DNA from: Ulvibacterium marinum
GTDB taxonomy: Bacteria > Bacteroidota > Bacteroidia > Flavobacteriales > Flavobacteriaceae
NCBI RefSeq assembly: GCF_003626755.1
Contig: NZ_RBCJ01000002.1
Location: 1-64,000 of the forward strand
Length of the DNA stretch: 64,000 bases
Direction: 5' to 3'
The position numbers were made by a program, and so were the translations under genes. The notes under the pieces were generated by a model that saw only the letters and a program-made list of their open reading frames with translations, was not told the origin of the DNA and did not search any database. Below, piece by piece: positions 1 to 8,003 of this stretch (its first letter is position 1; every line of letters begins with the position of its first letter).

Positions 1-1
1 C

Positions 2-112
2 GGCTGGGACGGTACCTTTCGGGGCGTAGCCATGCCCTCATCGGACTACTGGTTCCGCTACGAGCTCCAGGGAGGAAGGGCCTTTACCGGGCATTTTACC
101 TTAAAACGGTAA
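2..112 (+). CDS. C-terminal tail of a T9SS type B sorting-domain protein (partial)
   Basis: Only the last 36 codons are inside the window, in the frame ending with TAA at 110-112. They encode a GWDGTFRG...PSSDYWFRYEL...FTGHFTLKR tail. This matches the gliding-motility-associated (CHU_C, type B) C-terminal sorting signal, which characteristically has GWDGT, then LPSSDYWF, and ends in F-L-K-R. Such domains send large secreted adhesins or enzymes through the type IX secretion system of Bacteroidota. The body of the protein lies to the left of the window, so its function cannot be told. Confidence in the sorting-domain call is high because the motif order and the terminal KR are diagnostic. Confidence 0.85.
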   Translation, partial: GWDGTFRGVAMPSSDYWFRYELQGGRAFTGHFTLKR

Positions 113-226
113 GAGCAAAACAATTTCGTACTTACACCTAGAATATTGCTACATGAAGCCAATCTGTCTGGCGGATTGAACAATCGTTAAATTGGGCTGG
201 TTTGCATCTGTTGACGGTATCAAATG

Positions 227-252
227 AAAAAGCCCCATAAGATATGGGCTTT
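227..252 (-). terminator. Rho-independent terminator-like hairpin
   Basis: AAAGCCC pairs with GGGCTTT around an AT/AT pair, one bulged C and a five-base loop. Read on the minus strand it is followed by a T run, so it fits as the terminator of the minus-strand gene at 323-1000. The flank resembles that of the hairpin at 1105-1128. Confidence 0.6.
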
Positions 253-322
253 CGCAGCGAGAGGGCAAACTGGCTAAGTTTAATTGATACCAGAGTCCAA
301 AACAAGAGATGCTCTAGCCATT

Positions 323-1000
323 CTATTCGGATGTGATTACCAGTTTTTTTGGACTAAGTTCAAATACTTCATCAGGGACAATGGATTTTTTGATGCTGGT
401 CGCTTCTGAAATGGATTTGTAAAGCCCTTCATAAGTATTCTCGTTTCGAATGCTGATAGCCTTTGCTAATTGGACATATCTATTCCAAAACCCGGAATTA
501 TAATCCTTATACATTTTAGGGTTCAATTTATACTTTGTGCTGTAGTAATGCATTCCTTGGATAATTAACGGTGGATAATCAGGATGAGTTGTCTCATATT
601 TAAGGACCACATATGCACATTTTTTTCCGAGTACTCTTCTTTTATCCTTTTTGTTCTTTCTTATTTCAAGTAGCGTGCTATTATTTTCTACCAAAGGCGT
701 TTTTACGATCGTATCCTTTTTTTCAAACTCCAAATAAATGTATCCTTCGTCCAAGCGAACTATCTCTTTGGACCATCCATATTCTGCGCTTGAGTTGTAA
801 ATAATTACATACTTGTCTTCCTTGATATGGGCGGTAAATGAATCACCGAATTCCTTTTTTAAGTATTCGACAGGGAGATGCGGTGTATATGAATCGTATT
901 CAATTTTAAATTCAATTTGGCCTTCAAAATACTTTTGGGAATATAGTGCTCTGGAAGAAAAAAGTAAAAAAAAAATGACTAAAGGAAGTATGCTTTTCAT
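323..1000 (-). CDS. Secreted protein of unknown function (GLPGLI/DUF4412-like)
   Basis: 225 aa with a clear Sec signal peptide (residues 1-21, ending ...SRALYSQ). The mature part opens YFEGQIEFKIEYDS, the way many Bacteroidota exported beta-rich proteins of the GLPGLI/DUF4412 type begin. No catalytic motif is visible. Lys is abundant and two Cys are separated in the middle (near KKCAYVVLKYE), a segment typical of the family. It stands alone, is transcribed leftward, and ends before the hairpin at 227-252. The ATG at 998-1000 is directly upstream of the signal peptide. The family assignment rests on overall look only; the role is unknown. Confidence 0.65.
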   Translation of the reverse strand: MKSILPLVIFFLLFSSRALYSQKYFEGQIEFKIEYDSYTPHLPVEYLKKEFGDSFTAHIKEDKYVIIYNSSAEYGWSKEIVRLDEGYIYLEFEKKDTIVKTPLVENNSTLLEIRKNKKDKRRVLGKKCAYVVLKYETTHPDYPPLIIQGMHYYSTKYKLNPKMYKDYNSGFWNRYVQLAKAISIRNENTYEGLYKSISEATSIKKSIVPDEVFELSPKKLVITSE

Positions 1001-1104
1001 GGGGTAAAGGTATAGAAAAATAGAACTGGGACATAGGCCATAAAATGATGTTATTTTTCAAATTGTCTTGTTCCGTTTCCCAATGTTTGACCATGATAAT
1101 TAAG

Positions 1105-1128
1105 AAAGCCCCTATTGGTAGGGGCTTT
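1105..1128 (-). terminator. Strong hairpin terminator behind a tRNA-like remnant
   Basis: A perfect 10-bp stem, AAAGCCCCTA / TAGGGGCTTT, with a TTGG loop. On the minus strand it follows a sequence that looks like the 3' end of a tRNA gene (1130-1194) and is followed by T-rich sequence. It is near-identical in design to the hairpin at 227-252. Confidence 0.65.
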
Positions 1129-1129
1129 T

Positions 1130-1194
1130 GTAGCAAGAGGGAGACTTGCCTGCCCGTCTACTGTCGGGAACTCCTGACCTCAAGGTTATGAACT
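1130..1194 (-). pseudogene. Decayed tRNA-Met-like fragment
   Basis: On the minus strand the segment reads GTTCATAACCTTGAGGTCAG (anticodon-arm-like, CAT anticodon), then GAGTTC, then an extra stretch of about 20 bases, then AAGTCTCC and CTCTTGCTACA, which look like the second half of the T arm and the acceptor 3' strand. No matching 5' acceptor or D arm can be found upstream, so this is not a working tRNA. It is best read as the remnant of a tRNA-Met gene with its terminator still attached. Such remnants are typical scars of tRNA-targeted integration or gene turnover. The reading is by eye. Confidence 0.4.
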
Positions 1195-1625
1195 CAAATT
1201 ATAGGTCCGCCCTGGATCTCATAGCTTCAATCCCCACGAAGGCGGGCAAATGATGTGGACTTCCTATTAAACCTTTTCCGCTTGCATTTTTCGATAATCG
1301 GCATTGTTGTGAGGTTTCTAGCCAGATATTTGCCGGAGTTTAACCGTTTTGTCGGCTTCTGCCAACAATCATCGATTCGGATCACAAAGGGAAACTACCT
1401 ACACGTTGGCTATTTGGATTAGACGGAATAAATTATTCTTACCCTGCCATCCGGTACCAATTGACCCGCCTCGAATTGGTTTTTCATTGTGCACTAATCT
1501 ATCCCATAGGCTTCGAAAAAGGAGCCTACCATTACGACCGTGGCCCCTTTTAAAAGTTTCTTTTTTGATATAAATATTGGGGCAAATGGACTTTTAAAGA
1601 TATTGAAATCCTTACTTTTAGCCTA
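1195..1625. other. Non-coding stretch with no recognisable gene
   Basis: No frame gives a convincing protein. A short in-frame stretch around 1450-1550 (..YPIGFEKGAYHYDRGPF, then stop) has protein-like composition and could be further debris of the gene remnant that follows, but it cannot be assigned. Confidence 0.5.
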
Positions 1626-1850
1626 TTGCTTTCAAGCTTTGATGTAATAAGATTGGCTATTGTGATTCTATGTTTTGTTTGCGTTCAAATGGTTTCCGTA
1701 AAGGTAGTCCCTTCCTCTATTTTTATGGAGGGTAGGATACTACAATGCAATAGCGAATCAGTAGTATGGGCCCAGAGCAATGTTACGGAACCCAACTTGT
1801 TCAAAGGTGCAGGTTTGCCCGTTTCCGTTTTTAGCCCTGAAGAGTATTAG
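1626..1850 (+). pseudogene. 3' remnant of a sialate O-acetylesterase-like gene
   Basis: The last 30 or so codons read VWAQSNVTEPNLFKGAGLPV and then a short tail. This lines up with the conserved C-terminus of sialate O-acetylesterase-family lipases/esterases (pattern: RYAWA..P..NLYN.EGLP..PF). No catalytic domain or start is present upstream and the preceding codons do not resemble the family, so this is a truncated relic rather than a gene. Its place beside a sialidase-fold gene and a sugar-utilisation locus fits the loss of an old accessory esterase. The match is from memory of the family pattern. Confidence 0.45.
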
Positions 1851-1882
1851 GAATTTTTTAACTCATTGGAATACAGTTTCTT

Positions 1883-3463
1883 ATGAAATTATTGGTTTTG
1901 TTATGTCTAGCAATAGGTTTGGTCTTTTCCTGTAATCAAAAGGACAAGGCGAAAAAAGCAAAGTTTGATAATCTACCCGTTACGAATCTTACTGGGAAGG
2001 AGTTGGCGCAAATTCATTGTGCTAGTTGCCATGCTTTTGTAGAACCGGAATTGCTTCCCAGGGCCAGCTGGAAGGACGATGTACTTCCCGCCATGGGCAA
2101 TCGTTTGGGAATATTTAATGGAGACCGACAACCGGATAGTATTTTTGGCTCTCCACGCGGTCGTGCTATCATTAATCAGGCTAAAATATTTCCTGAGAAA
2201 CCTTTGTTGGCCCGGGCAGATTGGCTAAAACTGACCCAATACTATATTGAAAATTCCTCGGACTCCCTGATTCCGGCAATAAAGTACAAACCGATTAACA
2301 TGGGACTTGAACATTTTAAATATAAGGAGCCCCAATATGCCAGTAGGCCACCATTTACATCCATGGTAAAAATACGTTCAGGGAACAAGGGACTTGTATT
2401 CGGTGATAGCAAGCCGAGAGGAAGTAGATTGACTTTTTTAACTCCCGATCTAAAAAAGGAGTTTGACGTATCCTTTCAAAATACTCCTGTCGATTTTTAT
2501 GAAAAAAGGGACACGATATATCTAACCACTATCGGTAGAAACATCTTTCCCAACGATTTCATGGACGGGGGTATCCAAAAAGTACCTTTCCATCATGAGG
2601 GTTCGCCTCCAAGCCCTGGGACAACCATTGTATCGGGGCTTCAACGGCCGGTGGATATGGCCTATGGCGATTTAACCGGCAATGGGCTAGAAGATATTGT
2701 GGCATGTGAATTTGGCAATCTTACAGGCAAATTAACATGGTTTAAGAATCTGGGGAATAACACGTATCAAAGAAACATTTTAAAGAAAAGTCCCGGTGCT
2801 ATTTCGGCAATTATCAAAGACTACAACAAGGACGGACACAACGATATTTTTGTGCTCATGGCACAGGGCGATGAGGGGGTGTTCTACTATGAAAACTTGG
2901 GTGATGGGACTTTTTCCGAAAAACGGATACTTGTTTTTTCCCCGCTCAACGGCAGTCAATACATTGAACTTGCCGATTTTAACCAGGATGGCCTTGATGA
3001 TATTGTTTATGTATGTGGGGACAATGCGGATAAAACCCCCATATTGAAGGACTATCATGGTGTTTATGTCTATATCAATGATGGAAGCTTCGCCTTTAAA
3101 GAGAAATACTTTTATCCCCTCAATGGGGCATATAAGGCCATGGCAAGGGACTATGACCTTGATGGTGACCTGGACATTGCCGCTATATCCTTCTTCCCGG
3201 ATTATCTGGATCGGCCCGAGGAAAGCTTTGTTTATTTGAAGAATCATGGCAATTTGAAGTTTGAGGCATACACCTTTCCCCAATCCCCCCAAGGGCGTTG
3301 GGCCGTAATGGATGCCGGTGATATTGATGCGGATGGAGATATTGACCTGGCACTTGGCTCGTTTGTCTATTTTCTGGCCAAGGGAGACACAACGGGGCTT
3401 AGTAAGAGATGGTTAACAGAAAGTCCTTCTGTTATTTTGTTGGAAAATACGATAAAACCATAA
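1883..3463 (+). CDS. Lipoprotein with N-terminal cytochrome c and FG-GAP/VCBS propeller
   Basis: 526 aa. A lipoprotein signal is present (LVFSC, lipidated Cys at 17). A single haem c motif CASCH is at residues 46-50, and a possible distal Met sits in PAMGNRLG near 71. The C-terminal 300 residues carry repeated FG-GAP/VCBS calcium-binding loops: DYNKDGHNDI, DFNQDGLDDI, DYDLDGDLDI and DIDADGDIDL. These loops make a surface beta-propeller. Such cytochrome/FG-GAP lipoproteins recur beside Bacteroidota polysaccharide loci, but no reaction is established; electron transfer to a periplasmic or surface partner is inferred. The next gene on the same strand, 66 bases on, is a sialidase-fold protein, so the two may be co-transcribed. 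Confidence 0.8.
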   Translation: MKLLVLLCLAIGLVFSCNQKDKAKKAKFDNLPVTNLTGKELAQIHCASCHAFVEPELLPRASWKDDVLPAMGNRLGIFNGDRQPDSIFGSPRGRAIINQAKIFPEKPLLARADWLKLTQYYIENSSDSLIPAIKYKPINMGLEHFKYKEPQYASRPPFTSMVKIRSGNKGLVFGDSKPRGSRLTFLTPDLKKEFDVSFQNTPVDFYEKRDTIYLTTIGRNIFPNDFMDGGIQKVPFHHEGSPPSPGTTIVSGLQRPVDMAYGDLTGNGLEDIVACEFGNLTGKLTWFKNLGNNTYQRNILKKSPGAISAIIKDYNKDGHNDIFVLMAQGDEGVFYYENLGDGTFSEKRILVFSPLNGSQYIELADFNQDGLDDIVYVCGDNADKTPILKDYHGVYVYINDGSFAFKEKYFYPLNGAYKAMARDYDLDGDLDIAAISFFPDYLDRPEESFVYLKNHGNLKFEAYTFPQSPQGRWAVMDAGDIDADGDIDLALGSFVYFLAKGDTTGLSKRWLTESPSVILLENTIKP

Positions 3464-3529
3464 AGTGTCCGTCACTTTGTAACGACCACTTTGGAAAAAT
3501 ATAAACCACTTTCATAAATGTGATACATA

Positions 3530-4579
3530 ATGGAATCCTATTCTCGAAATTTCAATGTCCTGATTCTCGTTGTTCTTTTATCTTCTACAGGCATCATAGC
3601 CCAAAATTCACCAGAGCACGATGCCATCCTATTCGTGGAACGTATTTGGGATCGGGCGGCACATAACGCCTTCACCAGTAGTATACATTTCAATGGAAAG
3701 CTGTACTGTGCATTCCGGGAAGGAAATGGGCATGTTTCGGATATCAACGGAAGTATACGGGTAATTTCATCCGAAGATGGCCAAAATTGGTTGTCGGTGG
3801 CTTTGATCAGTGAACTTGGTATTGACTTGAGGGACCCTCAATTGTCCGTAACCCCTGATAATAGGATTATGTTGAATATTGGCGGCTCAAAATATACGGG
3901 TGGTAAATTGGAAGGTATGCGCCCAAAGGTAAGCTTTTCGGATAATCAAGGCACATCGTTCTCAGATCCGCAAAATGTTAGGTTGGATGAGAGGATAAAG
4001 ACCAAAAAGGACTGGTTATGGAGAGCAACTTGGCACAAAGGTAAAGTCTATGCAGGGGTATACCAACCTACAAAAGAGAAATCGGTTCAGCTCGTAGTAA
4101 GCGAAGATGGAATCAACTATGATTACATTACCACCTTTGCAGTCGCCCATGGAAATGAGACTACCCTTAGGTTTAGGTCAAATGATCAAATGGTAGCGAT
4201 AGTAAGACGGGGGAGCAACAATAACGGTGCCATAGGTTTTAGTGATCCGCCCTATGAAAATTGGAAATGGAATGCCCTGGATAAGAAATTGGGAGGACCC
4301 GATGTGCTATTGCTTGAAACAGGAACCATCCTTTGCGCCACTAGGGAGTATAATTTAGGTTCGGAAAGCAAGACTATCCTTATAAAGGTTGATCCAGAAG
4401 GCGCTACAACAAAACTCTTAACCCTACCCAGTGGAGGGGATTGCAGTTATCCAGGGCTTGTTTTAAAGGATAGTACCTTGTTTGTTTCGTATTACTCCTT
4501 GCATGAAGAAAAAACAGCAATATATCTGGCCCGTATTGCCATGGCAAACGCAATGTTTGAGAACGGCAACGGACAGTAA
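3530..4579 (+). CDS. Exported sialidase-fold (BNR/Asp-box) protein
   Basis: 349 aa with a Sec signal peptide (about 1-24, ending GIIAQ). Asp-box-like repeats are visible: SSEDGQNW, SFSDNQGTSF and SEDGINYDY. Together with FNGKLYCAFREGNGH they indicate a six-bladed sialidase-type propeller. A clear arginine triad cannot be confirmed by eye, so sialidase activity (GH33) is not assured; Bacteroidota use this fold for several exo-hydrolases and binding proteins. It follows the cytochrome/FG-GAP lipoprotein on the same strand and converges with the Gfo/Idh gene at 4658. A second, more divergent sialidase-fold lipoprotein is at 61102-62196. Confidence 0.65.
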   Translation: MESYSRNFNVLILVVLLSSTGIIAQNSPEHDAILFVERIWDRAAHNAFTSSIHFNGKLYCAFREGNGHVSDINGSIRVISSEDGQNWLSVALISELGIDLRDPQLSVTPDNRIMLNIGGSKYTGGKLEGMRPKVSFSDNQGTSFSDPQNVRLDERIKTKKDWLWRATWHKGKVYAGVYQPTKEKSVQLVVSEDGINYDYITTFAVAHGNETTLRFRSNDQMVAIVRRGSNNNGAIGFSDPPYENWKWNALDKKLGGPDVLLLETGTILCATREYNLGSESKTILIKVDPEGATTKLLTLPSGGDCSYPGLVLKDSTLFVSYYSLHEEKTAIYLARIAMANAMFENGNGQ

Positions 4580-4657
4580 AAATATAAAGGTAAATTGGAA
4601 AAATTCGGATTATTGCTGATAGCCGTATTCGACTTGCCCCTTTTACACCAATTATTC

Positions 4658-6142
4658 CTAAACTACTTTGGGTACTACATAACCCTTTCTATAATCCCGA
4701 CTTAGCATTTTATTTGCTTCCTTGTCACGTACAAATGATTCGGCCTTGCCGTCTATCTTCAATTCCCTACCCAATCTGTAAGCAATATTGGCTATGAGGG
4801 GCAGTACCGAAGATTTGTGCCCAATCTCAATAGGGCAACTCAATGCCGACCTATCATTATTGCGTATAGATGAAATAAAGTTGTCAAAAATACCTTCCCC
4901 ACCACTTCCGGTCAGGTTCGATGCGTCGTAGGAGTCATCTTTTTCCCCAGAAGTTAGTCCGGGCTCGTTCTTTCTTCCAAAGAAGGTCTGCCAGTTGCCA
5001 CCAGCATCGATTTGCATCCAACCTTCCGTGCCCAAGATGATAGTTCCAATTTTAATAGGTCGGGTATCGCTATTGGCCGATATTCTTCCATCTCCGGTGA
5101 TATTGATATCGGGCAGTAATACGCCCTCAGGATTAGTAAATATGCCTCTTGTACCGAATTCCAATATTTTACCATCGGCATATTCAAAGAGCGATGTTTG
5201 AGTATTGGGTGTCTCCTGGGCCGAATTATAGCCGTAGTAACCCCCCATGGAATTTACGCGAACGGGCAGTTCGTCCTTGCCCAAGGCCCAGCGCGCAACA
5301 TCAAATTGATGTGGTCCTTGGTTGCCTGTATCCCCGTTTCCATAATCCCAATGCCAATGCCAATTGTAGTGAAATCGATTTCTGTTAAAAGGCCTTTCCG
5401 GTGCAGGCCCCAACCACATATCATAATGAACCTTTTTAAGGTAAGCTTCGGTATAGGGCGGTTCGTAATGGCTCGATTCTAGGTTCATCCTAAATTTTTC
5501 GCCCGCCTTCATGGGCCCATCGGGGTATTTACCGATATCGGCCCTGGGTTTAAAACAGAGTCCGCGGGTCATATATACCTCGCCCAGCTTACCGTCCCTA
5601 ATAAATTTGATGGCCCTCTGGGTATTTGTAATGGATCGGTTTTGAAACCCTACCTGTACCAATACATTGTATTTGTTGGCGGCTTCTATCATTTTTTGCC
5701 CTTCATAAACATTATGACAAGAAGGTTTTTCAACATATACATGTTTACCCGCCTGGGCACCCCAAATGGTGGAAAGGGCATGCCAATGGTTTGGCGCGGC
5801 TACGGAAACGGCATTGATTTCCTGATCATCAAAAACCCTGCGCATATCCCATACGGCTTCCGGGCGGTACCCTCCAAAGGCCTCCACCTCGTCCAAGCGT
5901 CTTTTAAAGAGATTTTCGTCAATATCCACCAAATATTTAAGGTGAATATTTTTCATTTTACCAAAATTATGAATGTGGCTTCCTCCTCTACCACGAATAC
6001 CGATAACGGCCATTTGCAATCGGTCGTTGGCTCCTAGGATTCGGCTATATGATAAAGCACTGGTGGACGTTAAGAGGGCCGCACCCGCAAGTCCGGTAGA
6101 TCCTTTTTTGATGAACTTTCTTCGACTAAGTTTTTTTTTCAT
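4658..6142 (-). CDS. Tat-exported Gfo/Idh/MocA-family oxidoreductase
   Basis: 494 aa. The N-terminus has a twin-arginine signal (SRRKFIKKG, residues 6-14) followed by a hydrophobic stretch. The Rossmann nucleotide site GIRGRGG is at 48-54 and the catalytic EKP lysine motif is at 138-140. The mid region carries NGDTGNQGPHQFDVARWALG, the substrate-site signature of the exported Bacteroidota subgroup. The fold binds NAD(P) tightly and oxidises, or transiently oxidises, a sugar hydroxyl; export with bound cofactor by Tat is typical. Some exported relatives (GH109) act as glycosidases through such a redox step, but this protein is not clearly GH109. It is transcribed alone and leftward, divergent from the epimerase at 6726. 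Confidence 0.8.
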   Translation of the reverse strand: MKKKLSRRKFIKKGSTGLAGAALLTSTSALSYSRILGANDRLQMAVIGIRGRGGSHIHNFGKMKNIHLKYLVDIDENLFKRRLDEVEAFGGYRPEAVWDMRRVFDDQEINAVSVAAPNHWHALSTIWGAQAGKHVYVEKPSCHNVYEGQKMIEAANKYNVLVQVGFQNRSITNTQRAIKFIRDGKLGEVYMTRGLCFKPRADIGKYPDGPMKAGEKFRMNLESSHYEPPYTEAYLKKVHYDMWLGPAPERPFNRNRFHYNWHWHWDYGNGDTGNQGPHQFDVARWALGKDELPVRVNSMGGYYGYNSAQETPNTQTSLFEYADGKILEFGTRGIFTNPEGVLLPDINITGDGRISANSDTRPIKIGTIILGTEGWMQIDAGGNWQTFFGRKNEPGLTSGEKDDSYDASNLTGSGGEGIFDNFISSIRNNDRSALSCPIEIGHKSSVLPLIANIAYRLGRELKIDGKAESFVRDKEANKMLSRDYRKGYVVPKVV

Positions 6143-6725
6143 GTGCTACTATTTTGTGTTTGTAATAAACGGAATCCCTAGGAATCATACTTCAAGAATT
6201 CTGTCATTTTTTGAAGCTTGATATACCTTTCGGAAAGGATATGCGCTTGGCAAAACCTCGTCATTGTCATTACAGTTTTGCACAATACTAAAAATATATA
6301 TTTGTTTTATGTCATGACCATGTAAGTTGTTAAATTAAATCCATTCTATGGACGTTATGCCCATCCAAGGGAAAAGGGAAAATATTTCGTGTATTTTGGG
6401 CAAAATAGAAGAAGCGGTCGCCGTGAGCGCCACCCTATATTTGTTGATGCCCGATCAGAAAAAAAAGGAATACTTGTGGGGACAGGATCGTAGCGGACTC
6501 TGGGATGGTCAATGGATAGGCATTGCAGCAAAGAATTGGGAATTCGTATGCGCTTTGTTGGCAGTCCGGCCCGTGTTTAAGATTGCATCTACCCTGCATA
6601 GACATTGGGTTTAGTCCCTTGTTAATGGGATAATGGAGAGTTCTCCTAGTAGATAGGGCAATAATAGGGGTTTTATGGACCAATAGGGTCTTGAATGGTC
6701 CCTTCTTCAAATTAAATCTGTAAGT
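6143..6725. other. Long divergent intergenic region
   Basis: 583 bases separate the start of the Gfo/Idh gene (minus) from the epimerase gene (plus). A promoter candidate lies at 6277-6304. An 88-codon open frame at 6348-6614 has no recognisable domain or ribosome-binding context. The region is more likely a long 5' leader or regulatory space than a gene, but a small protein cannot be excluded. Confidence 0.45.
6277..6304 (+). promoter_or_regulatory. Bacteroidota-type promoter candidate
   Basis: A TTTG at 6277-6280 is followed after 16 bases by TATATTTG at 6297-6304. This fits the Bacteroidota -33 TTTG / -7 TAnnTTTG consensus, with slightly short spacing. It would transcribe rightward toward the epimerase gene, leaving a leader of about 410 bases. 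Confidence 0.4.
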
Positions 6726-8003
6726 ATGCCCGATTATAAAGGTAAATTGTTAGCACTCAAATCAGAGGCCGAAAAACACTTGAACCAAGAACTGTTGCCG
6801 TTTTGGTTAGACCGTTGTAAGGATACGGCCAATGGTGGTTTTATCACCCATTTTGATAAAATGGGAGAGGACAGCGGTGAGGATGAAAAATCAATGCTGG
6901 CTCAGGCCCGCTGCGTGTACACCTTTTCTTCGGCACACAGGGCAGGCTATGGCGAGGGAAAATGTCTTGAATATGCCAAACACGGCGTTGATTTTCTAAT
7001 TGACAAGTTTTGGGACGATATCCATGGCGGCTTTTTTTGGACTACCGATAGGGCCGGCCAGGTGACCATTGATGAAAAAATCGCCTACGGACACAGTTTC
7101 ATTATCTATAGCTTTAGTGAATATACCTTGGCATCAGAGGATCCAAGAGGACTTGAGTATGCCGAAAAATGCTTTGACCTTTTACAAAAACATGCAGTAG
7201 ATACCTTTTATGGAGGCTATTATGAAATGTTTCGTAGAGATTGGACCCTCAAAGGACCCGGTGCATCGGGCGGGGATCGAAAAACATTGGATGTGCATAT
7301 GCATCTTATGGAGGCTTTTACCACCCTTTATGAGTGCAGCGGAAAAGAGGTGCATCGGCGTAAGCTCCTGGAGATAATCCATGTATTGAACCAAAGAATA
7401 GTCCATCCCAAATACCTAACAGGCATTCCGCAATTTACGGTAGATTGGAAAGTGGCCCCACAGATTAAGTTCGACATCGTTTGGGGATGGGATCGTTTCA
7501 CACAGGATGGTGTTAAGGCCGATGCCGAGGATAATACCAGCTATGGCCATAATGTGGAGTTCGCCTGGTTGTTGATGCACAGCCTTGAAATAGCCGACAT
7601 CCCTTTTTCGGAGTATGAGACACTAATTCGTAAGCAGTACGACCATGCCCTGGCCGATGGCATCGATTGGGAGTTTGGCGGGGTCTATGTAGAAGGATCG
7701 CATGCCGGTGGAGTAACGGACCGTGAAAAGGAGTTCTGGCAAAATGCAGAGATGCTCATTGCACTTCTGCAGGCTTGTTTGGTGTTTGATGCTGAAAAAT
7801 ATCTACCCGCATATGAAAATGTGCATCGCTTTGTGTTCGATAAGATAATCGACCATAAGGTAGGAGAGTGGCGTCCCCTTTTAACCCGACAAGGCGAGCC
7901 TATATGGGAACATATGAGCCACAGTTGGAAAGTCAATTACCATTCGGTGCGCGCCATAATACAATCCATTGAACGGATTAGGGTTTTGATTGGCAGATTA
8001 TGA
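6726..8003 (+). CDS. AGE-family epimerase (cellobiose/N-acylglucosamine 2-epimerase type)
   Basis: 425 aa, the usual length for cytoplasmic (alpha/alpha)6-barrel AGE enzymes, with no signal peptide. Family landmarks: QARCVYTFS with Arg 62, HGGFFW at 100-105, YGHSFIIY at 121-128, VHMHLMEAF at 190-198, SYGHNVEFAW at 272-281 and WKVNYHS with His 406. The conserved His residues drive reversible epimerisation at C2 of a reducing sugar (mannose/glucose end, or ManNAc/GlcNAc). The sequence looks closer to the cellobiose/mannobiose epimerase side, but the substrate cannot be decided by eye. It stands alone on the plus strand and overlaps by 6 bases, tail to tail, with the phosphoesterase gene at 7998. 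With the mannosidase and amino-sugar genes nearby, a role in converting a released mannose or glucose sugar is plausible. Confidence 0.8.
   Translation: MPDYKGKLLALKSEAEKHLNQELLPFWLDRCKDTANGGFITHFDKMGEDSGEDEKSMLAQARCVYTFSSAHRAGYGEGKCLEYAKHGVDFLIDKFWDDIHGGFFWTTDRAGQVTIDEKIAYGHSFIIYSFSEYTLASEDPRGLEYAEKCFDLLQKHAVDTFYGGYYEMFRRDWTLKGPGASGGDRKTLDVHMHLMEAFTTLYECSGKEVHRRKLLEIIHVLNQRIVHPKYLTGIPQFTVDWKVAPQIKFDIVWGWDRFTQDGVKADAEDNTSYGHNVEFAWLLMHSLEIADIPFSEYETLIRKQYDHALADGIDWEFGGVYVEGSHAGGVTDREKEFWQNAEMLIALLQACLVFDAEKYLPAYENVHRFVFDKIIDHKVGEWRPLLTRQGEPIWEHMSHSWKVNYHSVRAIIQSIERIRVLIGRL

Noticed and set aside
1349-1573. 74-codon frame as a gene
   Set aside because: Composition is not protein-like in this frame and it lies between gene remnants.
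2780-3292. 170-codon antisense frame within the FG-GAP gene
   Set aside because: It lies wholly opposite repeated FG-GAP codons and shows no domain or signal; it is a mirror of the coding repeats.
5642-6037. 131-codon plus-strand frame within the Gfo/Idh gene
   Set aside because: Shadow of the minus-strand coding sequence.
6348-6614. 88-codon frame in the intergenic region as a gene
   Set aside because: No recognisable domain, poor start context, and no operon partner; left as a possibility in the intergenic note only.
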